DNA of 64,000 nucleotides from Aquisalinus flavus (GCF_022559625.1 NZ_CP042288.1:1-64000); one strand, 5' to 3'. Counted from the stretch's first letter, positions 45,501 through 54,949 are shown. Numbers and translations are program-made. The notes: generated from the letters alone by a model not told the origin.

Positions 45501-46056
45501 GCAGCTCGGCCTCATGACGGCGGGTATAGAGCCCGGTAATGCCCGCCGCTTCTTCCAGCAGTTTGCGGCGATTGGCGGGCTTGGCATTGATCAGTTCGGA
45601 AATCTGGCCCTGGCGCACGAGCGCCGGGGAGTTCGCGCCGGTCGAGGCGTCGGCGAACAATAGCTGGATGTCGCGCGCGCGCGCTTCCTTGCCATTGACC
45701 TTGTAGAGCGACTGGGAGCCTTCTTCCTTCTTGACGATGCGGCGGGAAATCTCGAGGAAATCGTGCTCGTTGAACTCAACCGGCAAATCCTTGCGGTCGT
45801 TCCGCACGGTCATGGTGACTTCGGCCCATTGCCGCGCCGGGCGTTGCGATGTGCCCGAGAAGATCATGTCCTCCATGCCGGTCGAGCGCAGCGCCTTGGC
45901 GGAGGTTGCGCCCATGACCCAGCGCAGGGACTCCAGCAGGTTCGACTTGCCGCAGCCATTCGGTCCGACAATACCGGTCAGGCCCGGCCTGATCTCGAAA
46001 TCGGTCGGCTCGACGAAGGATTTGAAGCCGACGAGGCGCAGCTTGTCGATTTTCAT
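42586..46056 (-). CDS. smc: chromosome segregation protein SMC
   Basis: An 1156-residue SMC ATPase of full length. Walker A GPNGCGKSN (31-39) is at the N-terminal head. Two long coiled-coil arms flank a hinge at about 500-620 (SVASGYENALAAALGD; ALTRRLNAIGVID). The C-terminal head has the signature LMSGGEQALTATALIF and Walker B VCVLDEVDAPLDD. With ScpA and ScpB it compacts and separates chromosomes. Upstream on the same strand are two DsbA-like lipoprotein genes and dciA, an arrangement typical of alphaproteobacteria. A terminator follows. Confidence 0.96.
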   Translation of the reverse strand: MKIDKLRLVGFKSFVEPTDFEIRPGLTGIVGPNGCGKSNLLESLRWVMGATSAKALRSTGMEDMIFSGTSQRPARQWAEVTMTVRNDRKDLPVEFNEHDFLEISRRIVKKEEGSQSLYKVNGKEARARDIQLLFADASTGANSPALVRQGQISELINAKPANRRKLLEEAAGITGLYTRRHEAELRLRAAETNLERLDDVTGELETQRATLARQARQATRYRNLSGDIRRTEAMSNYLRWAEATEALAAAEAAMAEINGLTEETARVAATASAAQLKIHEAVDPLRLKEAEAAAALHRLTVAMEGLDAELARAKAEANRLSSEREQIERDITREKELSGDADQALEQLEAEEGQLRERQAAEAGRVEAAAAARDAAAAELSEAESDYERKNADAAEHEAERRALSQSLDEARRRYERLTGQIARMEDERAGLKLSDTEEHALAEARRLVAEADEKVTACETQAQRAAEARSMAREREEALRGPKSQANRNLVELQAEADAIRRVIAAGEDDGYEALLESVSVASGYENALAAALGDELSAALDEDAASHWSKAGAEPLPTAPLPPEAEALAARVTAPPALTRRLNAIGVIDPADAPAAIAKLQPGQRLVSRAGDLWRWDGFVQRAEAKTAAAIRLEHRNRLEVLNADIDDAEERLIAISGDHDIAASAVREADTAVAHTEQSLKDARRIARDALSSLTAMEKKYEQASARLSALTESLERLAEDKGEAEASVREGEEALSRLPDLSALREAVAEARELLSERRNGASETRAAYNDLARDAEIRAKRLEEISRERGVWASRAETAGSRIGDLEARLTETVIAQEAAQGAPEAVDEKRKSLFTELEAAESRRRAAADAFTEAQAAAATADRTLKQAEAEAVNAREERARREARLEAARERVGSATELARENCEAEPEMLLDIAEHKDGTDLPSREEIDRKLERYKRERENLGGVNLRADVEMEEIDQRLNDMTVEREDCEQAIRKLRSAIGNLNKEGRQRLLDAFNTVNQHFQTLFVRLFGGGTAELRLVDSDDPLEAGLEIFASPPGKKLSSMSLMSGGEQALTATALIFAVFMSNPAPVCVLDEVDAPLDDANVDRFCAMLDQMAKDTETKFIIITHHALTMSRMDRLYGVTMIERGVSQLVSVDLNRAEEMVAAE

Positions 46057-46299
46057 GCGCGTTTCTTTCCACTGGACGCGGGCACAACCCGGACGCCGCT
46101 ATTCTAACCCCTTAATATCCCACGGTTCCAGCCGCCTTGAGCCAGCACGGCCGATACCGTTAGGAAAGGATTAAACTGGCCCGATTCTGTGTCCACGCCA
46201 CTGCCCGGGTCCGGTCTGTGGAAAAGAGGCGGTGCGGGCGCCGTAGCGTTTCCCGGCGACGTGGAAACCGGTTCACCGGGGAAACGCGAAAACAAGGAC

Positions 46300-47130
46300 C
46301 TAGTGATCGTGATCGTGACCGGGTATCGCGATGTCCGGCAGCGGCGGCAATCCTTGCGGCGGGGTCGCCCCTGCAGCGGTCAGCGCCGCGTCGATTTTCT
46401 CGAAATAGCCTTCATAAGTGGCCGTGTTGTAGCCTGAGAGCCGGTCTCCGGCGAGGACGAAAGCGGGTGTCCCCTGGATCCCGTCCTCCTCCATGCCCTT
46501 GCGCACATTCTCGTTGATCGCCTCGAACACCGGATCGCTGTTGATGCATTCCAGCAGTTCCGGCTCGGTCAGATCTGCCTGTTCCACATAGCTGCTAAGA
46601 TGCGTTTCGTAATCCTGACTGACCCAGTCCTGCTGATGCTCGAACAGCGTGCCGACCATGTCGAAATAGGCAGGCAACCCGTTCTGGGCGGCAGCGCAGC
46701 GGGCAATCGACGAGCCGAGATAAGACAGCTGCGGCGGCGCGGTCGGGAAGTCGCGGAACTCGAACCGGACAAGGCCCGGCTCGATGTAATGCTCCTTCAG
46801 GATCGGGAAGATGAAGCCGTGATAGGCCGCGCAATGGGGGCAGGTGACCGACGCATATTCGACAAGCGTCACCGGCGCGTCCGCCGCGCCGAGGATCATT
46901 GCCTGAGCGCCAGGGTTCGTGCCGCGCGCGGCATCGTCAGAGCCTTGCCCGCCCGCGTCGACGATGGCGCCGTCGACCGATGCATCCGCGATGCCGTTCG
47001 GTCGGTCGTTCTGAACGGTATCCTCACCAGTCTGGCTGTCCGCCCCGCTCTGGCCGCAGGCGACCATGGCAAGGGCGGCTGAGATAGCCAAAACGGTCCG
47101 TATCGCGTGCTTTACCGGCATGATCCGCAC
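46300..47130 (-). CDS. DsbA-like thioredoxin-fold lipoprotein (CPHC)
   Basis: A 276-residue exported protein: lipobox MVAC (Cys25), a Gly/Asp-rich linker, and a DsbA/DsbG-type thioredoxin domain from about residue 75. The redox pair is Cys97-Pro-His-Cys100, the DsbA type, with a cis-Pro in GTPAFV. A His-rich tail ends the protein (GHDHDH). It probably oxidises or reshuffles disulfides in the periplasm. The start is GTG 47130 or ATG 47121. It follows a paralogue by 3 bases and precedes smc, in one likely transcript. Confidence 0.9.
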   Translation of the reverse strand: MRIMPVKHAIRTVLAISAALAMVACGQSGADSQTGEDTVQNDRPNGIADASVDGAIVDAGGQGSDDAARGTNPGAQAMILGAADAPVTLVEYASVTCPHCAAYHGFIFPILKEHYIEPGLVRFEFRDFPTAPPQLSYLGSSIARCAAAQNGLPAYFDMVGTLFEHQQDWVSQDYETHLSSYVEQADLTEPELLECINSDPVFEAINENVRKGMEEDGIQGTPAFVLAGDRLSGYNTATYEGYFEKIDAALTAAGATPPQGLPPLPDIAIPGHDHDH

Positions 47131-47133
47131 GGT

Positions 47134-48009
47134 CTATTCCGCCTCGCCGTCAGCGGGCGCTTCCGCCGGGGCCTCCGCCGGAGCGGCGCCTTCGGTCGGG
47201 GCTACGGCGTCCTGTTCGACAGCGGCCTCATCGGCCGGTTCGTCCGCCGGCGGCTCGACACCGGCCTCGACCAGTTTCGCGTCCAGCATGTCGAAGAAAT
47301 CGGCATAGGTGCGATATCCGCTGAGTTCCTCGCCATCGACGAGGAAAGTCGGCGTGGAATCGATGCCAAACTCGTCCCGGCCGATGCGGACATTGTCGTT
47401 GATCGCGCCGATGATCTCGTCACGGCCGACACAGGCGCGGAAGGCTTCTTCCGACAGCCCGGCCTGGGCGGCATAGGACAGGATTTCCGACTGGAAGTTG
47501 GTCTGGTTCACCCATTTCTGCTGGTTGTTGAACAGCGTGCCGAGCATGGCGAAATAGGCCTGCGACCCCTTGCTGTCGGCAGCACAGCGGGCCAGCGCCG
47601 AGCCAAGATAGGACAGCTGCGCGGGAGCGGTCGGGAATTCGCGGAACTCCAGCCTCACCTTGCCGGTGTCGATATAATTCTCTCTCAGCTCCGGATAGGC
47701 GTTGAGATGAAACGCGGCACAGGCCGGGCAGGTGGTCGAGGCATATTCGATAAGCAGGACCGGCGCATCGGGATCACCGAGGATCATCGCCTGGGTGCCC
47801 GGTGAATTGGGGTTGCCGGCGGCGCTGGCGGTATCAGTGTTGTCAGTGTTGTCTGTCGACACCTGCGTGCCGGTATTCGTGGTGCCGCTATCGGTCGCAC
47901 TATCGCCCGCATCGTCATTGCCGCAGGCGACCAGGGCCAGGCAGGCGCCAAGCGCGGTGATAAGGGCCAATGGCCTCGAAACGGGCCCGGAAGTGATGTG
48001 AGCGCTCAT
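47134..48009 (-). CDS. DsbA-like thioredoxin-fold lipoprotein (CPAC)
   Basis: A 291-residue paralogue of the neighbouring downstream gene. Lipobox LVAC (Cys29), a Thr/Asp/Asn-rich linker, then a thioredoxin domain with Cys94-Pro-Ala-Cys97 and cis-Pro in STPTFLV. The tail is acidic and repetitive (many PAE/PAD/APAEAP units). The CPAC pair suggests a different redox potential from the CPHC partner, perhaps giving an oxidase/isomerase division of labour. ATG at 48009 follows AAAGGA. Confidence 0.9.
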   Translation of the reverse strand: MSAHITSGPVSRPLALITALGACLALVACGNDDAGDSATDSGTTNTGTQVSTDNTDNTDTASAAGNPNSPGTQAMILGDPDAPVLLIEYASTTCPACAAFHLNAYPELRENYIDTGKVRLEFREFPTAPAQLSYLGSALARCAADSKGSQAYFAMLGTLFNNQQKWVNQTNFQSEILSYAAQAGLSEEAFRACVGRDEIIGAINDNVRIGRDEFGIDSTPTFLVDGEELSGYRTYADFFDMLDAKLVEAGVEPPADEPADEAAVEQDAVAPTEGAAPAEAPAEAPADGEAE

Positions 48010-48126
48010 TGCTCGATCCTTTATCTGATGGGGCCGGCAACGACGCGGCCTGTCGGTCAAAACATTTCGCAACCTCGCCGATTGCGCGGACCAGTGCAAG
48101 GCCCGGATAGGTCAACCACGGATATG

Positions 48127-48642
48127 TTAACGATTGCCGCCGTCAGGATCGCCCTCGCGGGCGGCGATCAGAGCGCGCATCCGTGACAGGGCGTCCTGAA
48201 GTCCTGCTGATGGCGCGGCAGCCGGCACCGTCCTGTCTCTCGATGCCAGGCTCGGCGGCATCACGGGACGGGAATAGGTCGGGCCGCTCGAGGCCTTCGC
48301 CCCGGCGGCACCGGTCTGGCGGATGAGAAGCCGGGTCACCGTGCCCTTGCCGAGTACGCGATTGACCCGCTCGATCAGTTCCGCCTGGCGGTATTGCAGC
48401 TGCATCGCGGCAGAGCCATTGGCGACAGCGACCTCGAGCGAGCGGGCGCGGCCGGCGCTTTTCAGCCGCACCGGGCGGCACAGCCGGGCAATCTCGCCGC
48501 CGGCGATCTCGTGCCAGTCGGCGGCAAGGCGCGGGTCCATGGCACCGGATTTGGAGGCGAGCGCCGCCAGCAGCTTGCCCATCTCGCGGGAGACGTGCGG
48601 CGGTGGCGAACGGCGCGGTTTTGTCGGAAAGGGTTGAGCCAT
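48127..48642 (-). CDS. DUF721 / DciA-family protein
   Basis: A 171-residue protein of the DUF721 family, whose best-studied members (DciA) help load the replicative helicase DnaB. The conserved core is DWHEIAGGEIARLCRPVRL, SLEVAVANGSAAMQLQYRQ and LIERVNRVLGKGTVTRLLIRQ (about residues 40-115), followed by a basic, disordered tail. It is divergent from mutY and leads the dsb-dsb-smc series. The start at MAQPFPTK is preferred because the longer reading overlaps the spacer. Confidence 0.85.
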   Translation of the reverse strand: MAQPFPTKPRRSPPPHVSREMGKLLAALASKSGAMDPRLAADWHEIAGGEIARLCRPVRLKSAGRARSLEVAVANGSAAMQLQYRQAELIERVNRVLGKGTVTRLLIRQTGAAGAKASSGPTYSRPVMPPSLASRDRTVPAAAPSAGLQDALSRMRALIAAREGDPDGGNR

Positions 48643-48817
48643 GACGGCGAGTATACCCGATGCCGCGCCGTGCGGCACGGCCTATCGGGCGCGGTGGAAA
48701 AATCTTGTCCCCACCCGCCTGAGCCCGTGTATTCCTGTGCCCGTGTATGCCGTTGCCCGACAGGCTGGCGCTGGCTATCAGCTGGATTTCGCCTTCCTGC
48801 CCTTACCGGAGACTTCC

Positions 48818-49873
48818 ATGGCGCCTGTAAAAATCGATGCCGCGCTGCTCGACTGGTATGACCGCCATGCCCGCGATCTGCCCTGGCGCACCGGGCCTGC
48901 GGCGCGCAAGCGGGGCGCGCGGCCGGACCCCTACCGCGTCTGGCTGTCCGAAGTGATGCTGCAGCAGACGACCGTGGCGACCGTGACGCCGCGCTATCAA
49001 CGCTTCCTGGAGCTGTTCCCGACGGTCGAGGCACTGGCCGCCGCGCCGGTGGAGGCCGTTCTCGCCGAATGGGCCGGGCTCGGTTATTACGCCCGTGCGC
49101 GCAATCTGCACAAATGCGCCCGCGCTGTCGCCGGGGAGCATGGCGGCAACTTTCCGCAGACGGAGGAGGGGCTGCGCGCCCTGCCGGGTATCGGCGCTTA
49201 CACCGCCGCCGCGATCGCAGCTATTGCCTTCGACGAGCCTGCCGTGGTGATGGATGGAAACATCGAACGTGTCATGGCGCGGCTGTTCGCGGTCGAGACC
49301 CCCTTGCCCGATGCCAAGCCGGTGCTGCGCGGGCACGCGGCGAGCCTGACCCCTGACAAGAGACCCGGCGACTATGCGCAGGCGCTGATGGATCTCGGCG
49401 CGACGATCTGTACACCACGCAATCCGGCCTGCGTCCTGTGTCCGCTGCGCGGCGGATGTGCCGCGCAAGCCCTGGGCATTCAGGGTGACCTGCCGCGCAA
49501 GAAGAAAAAGGCGGCAAAGCCGACCCGCTTCGGCACCGTGTTTCACATCACGCGGCAAAGCGACGGCGCCGTCCTGCTGGTGCGCCGGCCCGACAAGGGC
49601 TTGCTCGGCGGCATGCTTGCCTTCCCGGCAAGCGAATGGGGCGAGAAGGCGGACCCTGAGCCGCCCGTCAGGACCGACTGGCAAATCGCGAGCGAGTCCG
49701 TGCGCCACACTTTTACGCATTTCCATCTGGAAATGGATGTTTGGCAGGGGCAGGTCGGTGATGAGCTGGCAAGCAAGCTGGAAGAAAGTCTTTATGGGCG
49801 GTGGACGGATGATCCAGCGGGGGAGGGTCTGCCGACGGTGTTCCGGAAGGTGCTGAAGGTACTGGAAGACTAG
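48818..49873 (+). CDS. mutY: A/G-specific adenine DNA glycosylase
   Basis: A 351-residue MutY that removes adenine mispaired with 8-oxoguanine. Catalytic Glu45 (SEVMLQQTTV), helix-hairpin-helix LPGIGAYTAAAI with Asp146 (VMDGN), and a 4Fe-4S cluster with CX6CX2CX5C spacing (Cys198, 205, 208, 214) are all present. The C-terminal NUDIX-like domain (about 235-345; FGTVFHITRQSDGAVLLVRR, then HTFTHFHLEM) recognises 8-oxoG. ATG 48818 follows GGAG; the longer frame from 48641 overlaps the divergent dciA start. Confidence 0.95.
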   Translation: MAPVKIDAALLDWYDRHARDLPWRTGPAARKRGARPDPYRVWLSEVMLQQTTVATVTPRYQRFLELFPTVEALAAAPVEAVLAEWAGLGYYARARNLHKCARAVAGEHGGNFPQTEEGLRALPGIGAYTAAAIAAIAFDEPAVVMDGNIERVMARLFAVETPLPDAKPVLRGHAASLTPDKRPGDYAQALMDLGATICTPRNPACVLCPLRGGCAAQALGIQGDLPRKKKKAAKPTRFGTVFHITRQSDGAVLLVRRPDKGLLGGMLAFPASEWGEKADPEPPVRTDWQIASESVRHTFTHFHLEMDVWQGQVGDELASKLEESLYGRWTDDPAGEGLPTVFRKVLKVLED

Positions 49874-49982
49874 AAAGCAGCGGGCGAGGATATGTGGACA
49901 GGATCATCGTCAGCTATTTCAGCGCCGCCGCTATGCCCGCTGGCTGAACTGCGCTATGGCAGGCGCCTTGCCCGGGGACCTC

Positions 49983-51242
49983 ATGCCAGACAGTTCAGCA
50001 CAGCCGCAAGCCGACGAGCCGCGATCGCAGCAATTCATCGCGTTCCGCTATCCCGCCTTCGTGCTGTACTGGGCGGCGCGGTTCCTGGCCAGTTTCGCGG
50101 TGCAGGTCCTCTCGGTCTCCGTTGCCTGGCAGGTCTATGACCTGACCCGCAACCCGGCCGATCTCGGCATGATCGGCCTCGTCCAGTTCCTGCCGCTGCT
50201 GTTGCTCGTCTTCGTCACCGGCACGGTCGCCGACACGGTCGGGCGGCGCAAGGTGATGGGCGCCGCCATCGCACTTGAGCTGATCTGCGCCGGCGCGATC
50301 CTCTATTTCTCCGTTAGCGGACTGTCCGGCCCGGTCCCGATCTTCATCGCGTTGACCGGCATCGGCATTGCCCGGGCTTTTTTCGGGCCGGCGGCGCAAT
50401 CGCTGGTCGTCAACCTCGTGCCGAAATCCGTCTTCCCCAATGCGGTGGCGTGGAACTCCTCCTCCTGGCAGATCGCCAGCATTGGCGGCCCGGTCGGCGG
50501 CGGGCTTTTGTACGGGATCGGCGCGCCGGTCGCCTATGGCGTCTCGGTGGCGATGCTGGCCATCGCCCTCATCCTGGTACTGATCATCCCCAGGCCGCCG
50601 GTGCGCAGTGGTGAGGGCAGGAAGGTCACGATCTCCTCCCTGTTTGACGGGCTGCGCTTCATCCGCAAGGAGAAGGTCGTGCTCGGCGCGATCACCCTCG
50701 ACCTGTTCGCCGTGCTGCTCGGCGGCGCGGTGGCGCTGCTCCCGGTCTATGCGCGGGACATTCTGCATATGGGGCCATGGGGGCTCGGCCTGTTGCGCGC
50801 CGCGCCGGGCATCGGTGCGGTGATCGTCGCAGCGTTCCTCGCCGCCAAGCCTGTGCGCGATCATGCCGGCAAATGGCTGTTGGTCTATGTCGCCCTGTTC
50901 GGCGTGTTCACGGTCGTGTTCGGCCTGTCGACCATCACCTGGCTGTCGATCGTCGCGCTCGCGCTGATCGGCGGGGCGGACATGGTCTCGGTCTATATCC
51001 GCGAGACGCTGCTGCAGCTATGGACGCCGGACGAGGTGAGGGGCCGCGTCAATGCGGTCAACATGGTGTTCCTTGGCGCGTCAAACGAATTGGGCGAATT
51101 CCGCGCCGGGTTCATGGCGGCGTGGATCGGCGCCGTGCCCGCCGTCATCTTCGGCGGCGTCGGCGCGGTGGCGGTAGCCGGGATTGCGTGGGTCGTGTTC
51201 CCGGAGCTGCGCGATGCGAAGTCGCTGGTGAAGACGGAGTAG
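49983..51242 (+). CDS. MFS transporter (EntS-like, MFS_3)
   Basis: A 419-residue, 12-helix major facilitator. VADTVGRRKVMGAAIALELI is the helix 2-3 loop motif, and the FRYPAFVLYWAARFLASFAVQVLSVSVAWQ opening with RETLLQLWTPDEVRGRVNAVNMVF near the C-terminal half is typical of the enterobactin-exporter-like subgroup. The substrate is unknown; export of a small metabolite or siderophore is possible. ATG 49983 (GGGGA upstream) is preferred over 49956. A palindromic repeat lies 60 bases past its stop. Confidence 0.88.
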   Translation: MPDSSAQPQADEPRSQQFIAFRYPAFVLYWAARFLASFAVQVLSVSVAWQVYDLTRNPADLGMIGLVQFLPLLLLVFVTGTVADTVGRRKVMGAAIALELICAGAILYFSVSGLSGPVPIFIALTGIGIARAFFGPAAQSLVVNLVPKSVFPNAVAWNSSSWQIASIGGPVGGGLLYGIGAPVAYGVSVAMLAIALILVLIIPRPPVRSGEGRKVTISSLFDGLRFIRKEKVVLGAITLDLFAVLLGGAVALLPVYARDILHMGPWGLGLLRAAPGIGAVIVAAFLAAKPVRDHAGKWLLVYVALFGVFTVVFGLSTITWLSIVALALIGGADMVSVYIRETLLQLWTPDEVRGRVNAVNMVFLGASNELGEFRAGFMAAWIGAVPAVIFGGVGAVAVAGIAWVVFPELRDAKSLVKTE

Positions 51243-51301
51243 GGGCGGCTCAGCGAAACGCTCACACTATCCCATTCATTTTCTCGGCGAGCAGCGTTGC
51301 C

Positions 51302-51370
51302 TGATGATCCAGACCCGTCAAGGCGCATGCCCGCTACGCGGCGGCGAAGCCGGCCTTGACTGCTTCATCA
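51302..51370. repeat. dispersed palindromic element (copy B)
   Basis: Inner arms GTCAAGGC (51317-51324) and GCCTTGAC (51353-51360) surround a GC-rich centre; outer TGATGA and TCATCA add a second, interrupted pairing. It shares arm ends and core words with copy A (2100-2188, reverse orientation). It sits between the convergent MFS and ccrM genes. Confidence 0.55.
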
Positions 51371-51470
51371 CCTGAGGCACAATCGGCAGCCGAAAGAAGA
51401 ATGGTGCGGTGGGTCTTCAGCAGACAGCTCTTTGCTTCTGACTGAAAACTAATAACCAGATACTATCAGG

Positions 51471-52622
<1,152 letters not shown>

Positions 52623-52644
52623 TCACAAGCCGGGAAGGCATAGT

Positions 52645-52718
52645 GAGTCCCCGGGAGTCCCCGGTCAAGAGCGCGCTTGAAATTTTTCGTTAAGATTCAA
52701 GGCGTTAAGGAAGATTAA
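52645..52718 (-). promoter_or_regulatory. ccrM leader with GANTC sites and TTAA repeats
   Basis: The region holds three CcrM target sites (GAGTC at 52645 and 52655, GATTC at 52694), a near-palindrome TCAAGAGCGCGCTTGA (52665-52680) and three TTAA words (52690, 52705, 52715). The last two TTAA are 6 bases apart, close to the CtrA consensus TTAA-N7-TTAA. Caulobacter ccrM is activated by CtrA and its leader carries GANTC sites, so a similar feedback circuit is plausible. Confidence 0.5.
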
Positions 52719-52774
52719 CGGACCTAAGTTCTTATGCAAAAGGACAAATCCTGCCGCGAAGGGCCGGAAAAAAC

Positions 52775-53422
52775 TTATGCCGAGAGCGGCAGGGCGGCAT
52801 CGAGCGCCTCACCGAGGGCGGCGCGGATCGGCGCGAAGGAGCGGCGGTGATGCGGGGTAACGCCATGGCGTTCCAGCCCGGCGCGGTGGACCGGCGCGCA
52901 ATAGCCCTTGTTGGACTCCCAGCCATACCACGGATAGGCGCGGGCCAGCTCCAGCATCATCCGGTCGCGGGTGACCTTGGCGATGATCGACGCGGCGGCG
53001 ATGGACAGGGATCTGGCGTCGCCCTTGATCACCGTATAGGCGGGGCAGGACAGTTTCGGCTTCATATTGCCATCGACGATGGCGGTGGTCGCTGGCACGG
53101 GAAGGGTCGCCGCGGCGCGGGCCATGGCGAGCATGGTCGCTTGCGCGATATTGATGCGGTCGATCTCTTCGACGGTGGCGATGCCGACGCCGATCCGCGC
53201 GGTCTTCCACAGGGCGTGGGCCAGTTCCGCGCGGCGGGCGGGGCTGAGCATCTTGGAATCGCAGATGCCTGCGGGCGTGCAGTCGGGGTTCAGGATCACC
53301 GCGGCAGCGACAACCGGCCCCGCCCACGGGCCACGGCCAGCCTCGTCGATGCCGCAGACGAGACCGGGCAGTTTCCGCTCGATATCGAAGGTCGGCCTGA
53401 TTTTCGGCTCGCGCGCAGCCAC
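52775..53422 (-). CDS. rnhB: ribonuclease HII
   Basis: A 215-residue RNase HII that cuts RNA in RNA-DNA hybrids and single ribonucleotides in DNA. GIDEAGRGPWAGPVVAAAV (24-42) carries the active-site Asp26 and Glu27 and the ribonucleotide-sensing GRG. Further acidic residues are in IVDGNMKP and the helix around SIIAKVTRDRMM. The start is GTG at 53422 with AAAGGGG upstream. The neighbour ccrM lies downstream on the same strand, an order common in this class. Confidence 0.95.
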   Translation of the reverse strand: MAAREPKIRPTFDIERKLPGLVCGIDEAGRGPWAGPVVAAAVILNPDCTPAGICDSKMLSPARRAELAHALWKTARIGVGIATVEEIDRINIAQATMLAMARAAATLPVPATTAIVDGNMKPKLSCPAYTVIKGDARSLSIAAASIIAKVTRDRMMLELARAYPWYGWESNKGYCAPVHRAGLERHGVTPHHRRSFAPIRAALGEALDAALPLSA

Positions 53423-53569
53423 TCGGTGCCCCTTTGGTAAAGATGGTTAACGAAAGATTACCAGCCCGATTCTGGCGCCAATGCAAAAGGACGGGAAGCT
53501 GACAGGGTGTCGCTGTGGAAAACTCGCCGGACCACGACCGCACCGGAAAAGCGGGGATAGCTGGATTTA

Positions 53570-53587
53570 TGTCAGGTTATATTGACA
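53570..53587 (+). promoter_or_regulatory. operator 1, TGTCA-N8-TGACA, overlapping a -35 box
   Basis: TGTCAGGTTATATTGACA; its right end forms a perfect TTGACA -35 hexamer (53582-53587). The same symmetric motif recurs 26 bases downstream. Confidence 0.6.
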
Positions 53588-53595
53588 TTCCTGCT

Positions 53596-53613
53596 TGTCA
53601 GGTATACATGACA
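53596..53613 (+). promoter_or_regulatory. operator 2, TGTCA-N8-TGACA, over the -10 region
   Basis: TGTCAGGTATACATGACA, an 18-bp near-perfect palindrome (one mismatched pair) that covers the candidate -10 TATACA (53603-53608, 15 bases from the -35). Together with operator 1 it would block the promoter of the hydrolase operon. Confidence 0.6.
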
Positions 53614-53645
53614 TAGTGTCGATAGAACAGGACAGGAGCAGTGAG

Positions 53646-54554
53646 ATGAAACAGGGAAAAATGAATGCAGGCGTTGTCACCGCCCTCGTCGTGGCGATCG
53701 TCACGGCGCTATGGGTCGCGGGTGTGTGGGCGGCAGAACCTCAGCCAGAGCCGGAGGTAAAGCGGGTCAGCGTCCAGACGTCGGGGGATGGTGAGGCGGT
53801 CTATTTCCTGCCGGGGCTGATGTCGCCGCCGGATGTGTTCGATGACGCCATCACGGCGGTAGAGGATATCGAGGCGAACAGGGTCAGCTTCGCCGGGATG
53901 GCGGGGGCACTGCCGATGGCCGAGCCATCGCCCTATATCGCCCCGGCAGTTGCGGCACTGGCCGGTGAGATATCGGCGCGGGATGCCGGGCCGGTCAAGC
54001 TGGTCGGTCATTCCATGGGCGGGCTGATGGCGCTGCTCGTGGCCGCGGGCCATCCGGATCTGGTCGACAGCGTGCTGGTGGTCGATGCCGTGCCCTTCCT
54101 GCCGGGGCTGTTCCAGCCCGGGATCAGCGCGGACGCCGCCGCGCAGCAGGGCGCGATGATGGCGATGCAGATGCACAACGCGACGCCGGAGCAATTCGCC
54201 GGGTTCGTCGCTGCCGGGCTGACACGGCAGGCTGCCGGGGAGGCCGACAGGCAGATGATCCTCGAGGCGGCCAAGGCCTCCGACCAGGCGAGCGCGGCCG
54301 CCGCGACCGGCGAGATGCTGGCGACCGATTACAGCGCGCAGCTGGCGGGGCTATCCGTGCCGGTCACCGTGCTGGTGCCCCATCACGCCGGGATCGGCGT
54401 CAGCGAGGAGGCGCTGCTCGGCGTCTATGAAGCGCAATATACGGGGCTGGAAAACGTGACATTCATCGTCGTGCCCGACTCGCGTCACTTTATCATGCTT
54501 GACCAGCCGGAGGCTTTCGCCGCAGCGCTGCAAAATTTCGTTGAAGGGGAATGA
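53646..54554 (+). CDS. exported alpha/beta hydrolase
   Basis: A 302-residue protein with an N-terminal membrane/signal segment (about residues 9-29, ending WAA). The hydrolase fold shows GHSMGG (nucleophile Ser123), an oxyanion region near LPGLMSPP (55-62), and a C-terminal PDSRHF with the catalytic His; the acid is less clear. It looks like a secreted esterase or lactonase. ATG 53646 follows AGGAG at good spacing. It heads a three-gene operon with a membrane protein (1-base gap) and an XRE regulator, behind twin operators. Confidence 0.85.
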   Translation: MKQGKMNAGVVTALVVAIVTALWVAGVWAAEPQPEPEVKRVSVQTSGDGEAVYFLPGLMSPPDVFDDAITAVEDIEANRVSFAGMAGALPMAEPSPYIAPAVAALAGEISARDAGPVKLVGHSMGGLMALLVAAGHPDLVDSVLVVDAVPFLPGLFQPGISADAAAQQGAMMAMQMHNATPEQFAGFVAAGLTRQAAGEADRQMILEAAKASDQASAAAATGEMLATDYSAQLAGLSVPVTVLVPHHAGIGVSEEALLGVYEAQYTGLENVTFIVVPDSRHFIMLDQPEAFAAALQNFVEGE

Positions 54555-54555
54555 G

Positions 54556-54939
54556 ATGAAGAAGGAAGCAACGAAATATACGATCCGTATGCTGGCAATC
54601 TTCGCCTTCTATACGGTCTCCGTCATCGGCATCAACCTGCTGCCGGCTGATGACATGGCCCCGTGGATGCGGATCGCCCTGTCGCTGATCCCGGTCATCC
54701 CCGCTATCGTCATGATCTTCGTCATCCTCGAATTCGTGCGGGCGATGGACGAGGTGCAGCAGCGCATCATCACGGAAAGCTGTCTTGTGTCGCTGGTGGT
54801 CGTCGGGCTTGCGAGCTTTTCCTATGGCTTTCTGGAGGGCGCGATCGACGTGCCGCCGATCTCCATGATCTGGGTCTTTCCGGCCCTGATCGGCACCGCC
54901 GGCATCGCGCAGATTTTCGTGCGCATGCGGTATAGGTGA
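54556..54939 (+). CDS. hypothetical four-helix membrane protein
   Basis: A 127-residue protein with four hydrophobic segments (about 11-29, 37-60, 71-94 and 101-120). A conserved-looking cytoplasmic loop VRAMDEVQQRIITES lies between helices 2 and 3. Similar small membrane proteins are often encoded right before a short XRE-type regulator, as here. ATG 54556 follows AAGGGGA and lies one base after the hydrolase stop. Function unknown; it may pass a signal to the regulator encoded next. Confidence 0.75.
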   Translation: MKKEATKYTIRMLAIFAFYTVSVIGINLLPADDMAPWMRIALSLIPVIPAIVMIFVILEFVRAMDEVQQRIITESCLVSLVVVGLASFSYGFLEGAIDVPPISMIWVFPALIGTAGIAQIFVRMRYR

Positions 54940-54949
54940 GGGTGCGCTG

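Noticed and set aside
43030..45663. 877-codon open frame antisense to smc
   Set aside because: It is the mirror of SMC codon periodicity in GC-rich DNA; the product is low-complexity Gly/Ala/Leu/Arg without family motifs, whereas SMC is complete on the other strand.
46240..46290. Hairpin GTTTCCC / GGGGAAAC as terminator of the dsb genes
   Set aside because: The loop is long and there is no T-run on the minus strand, so it was not called a terminator.
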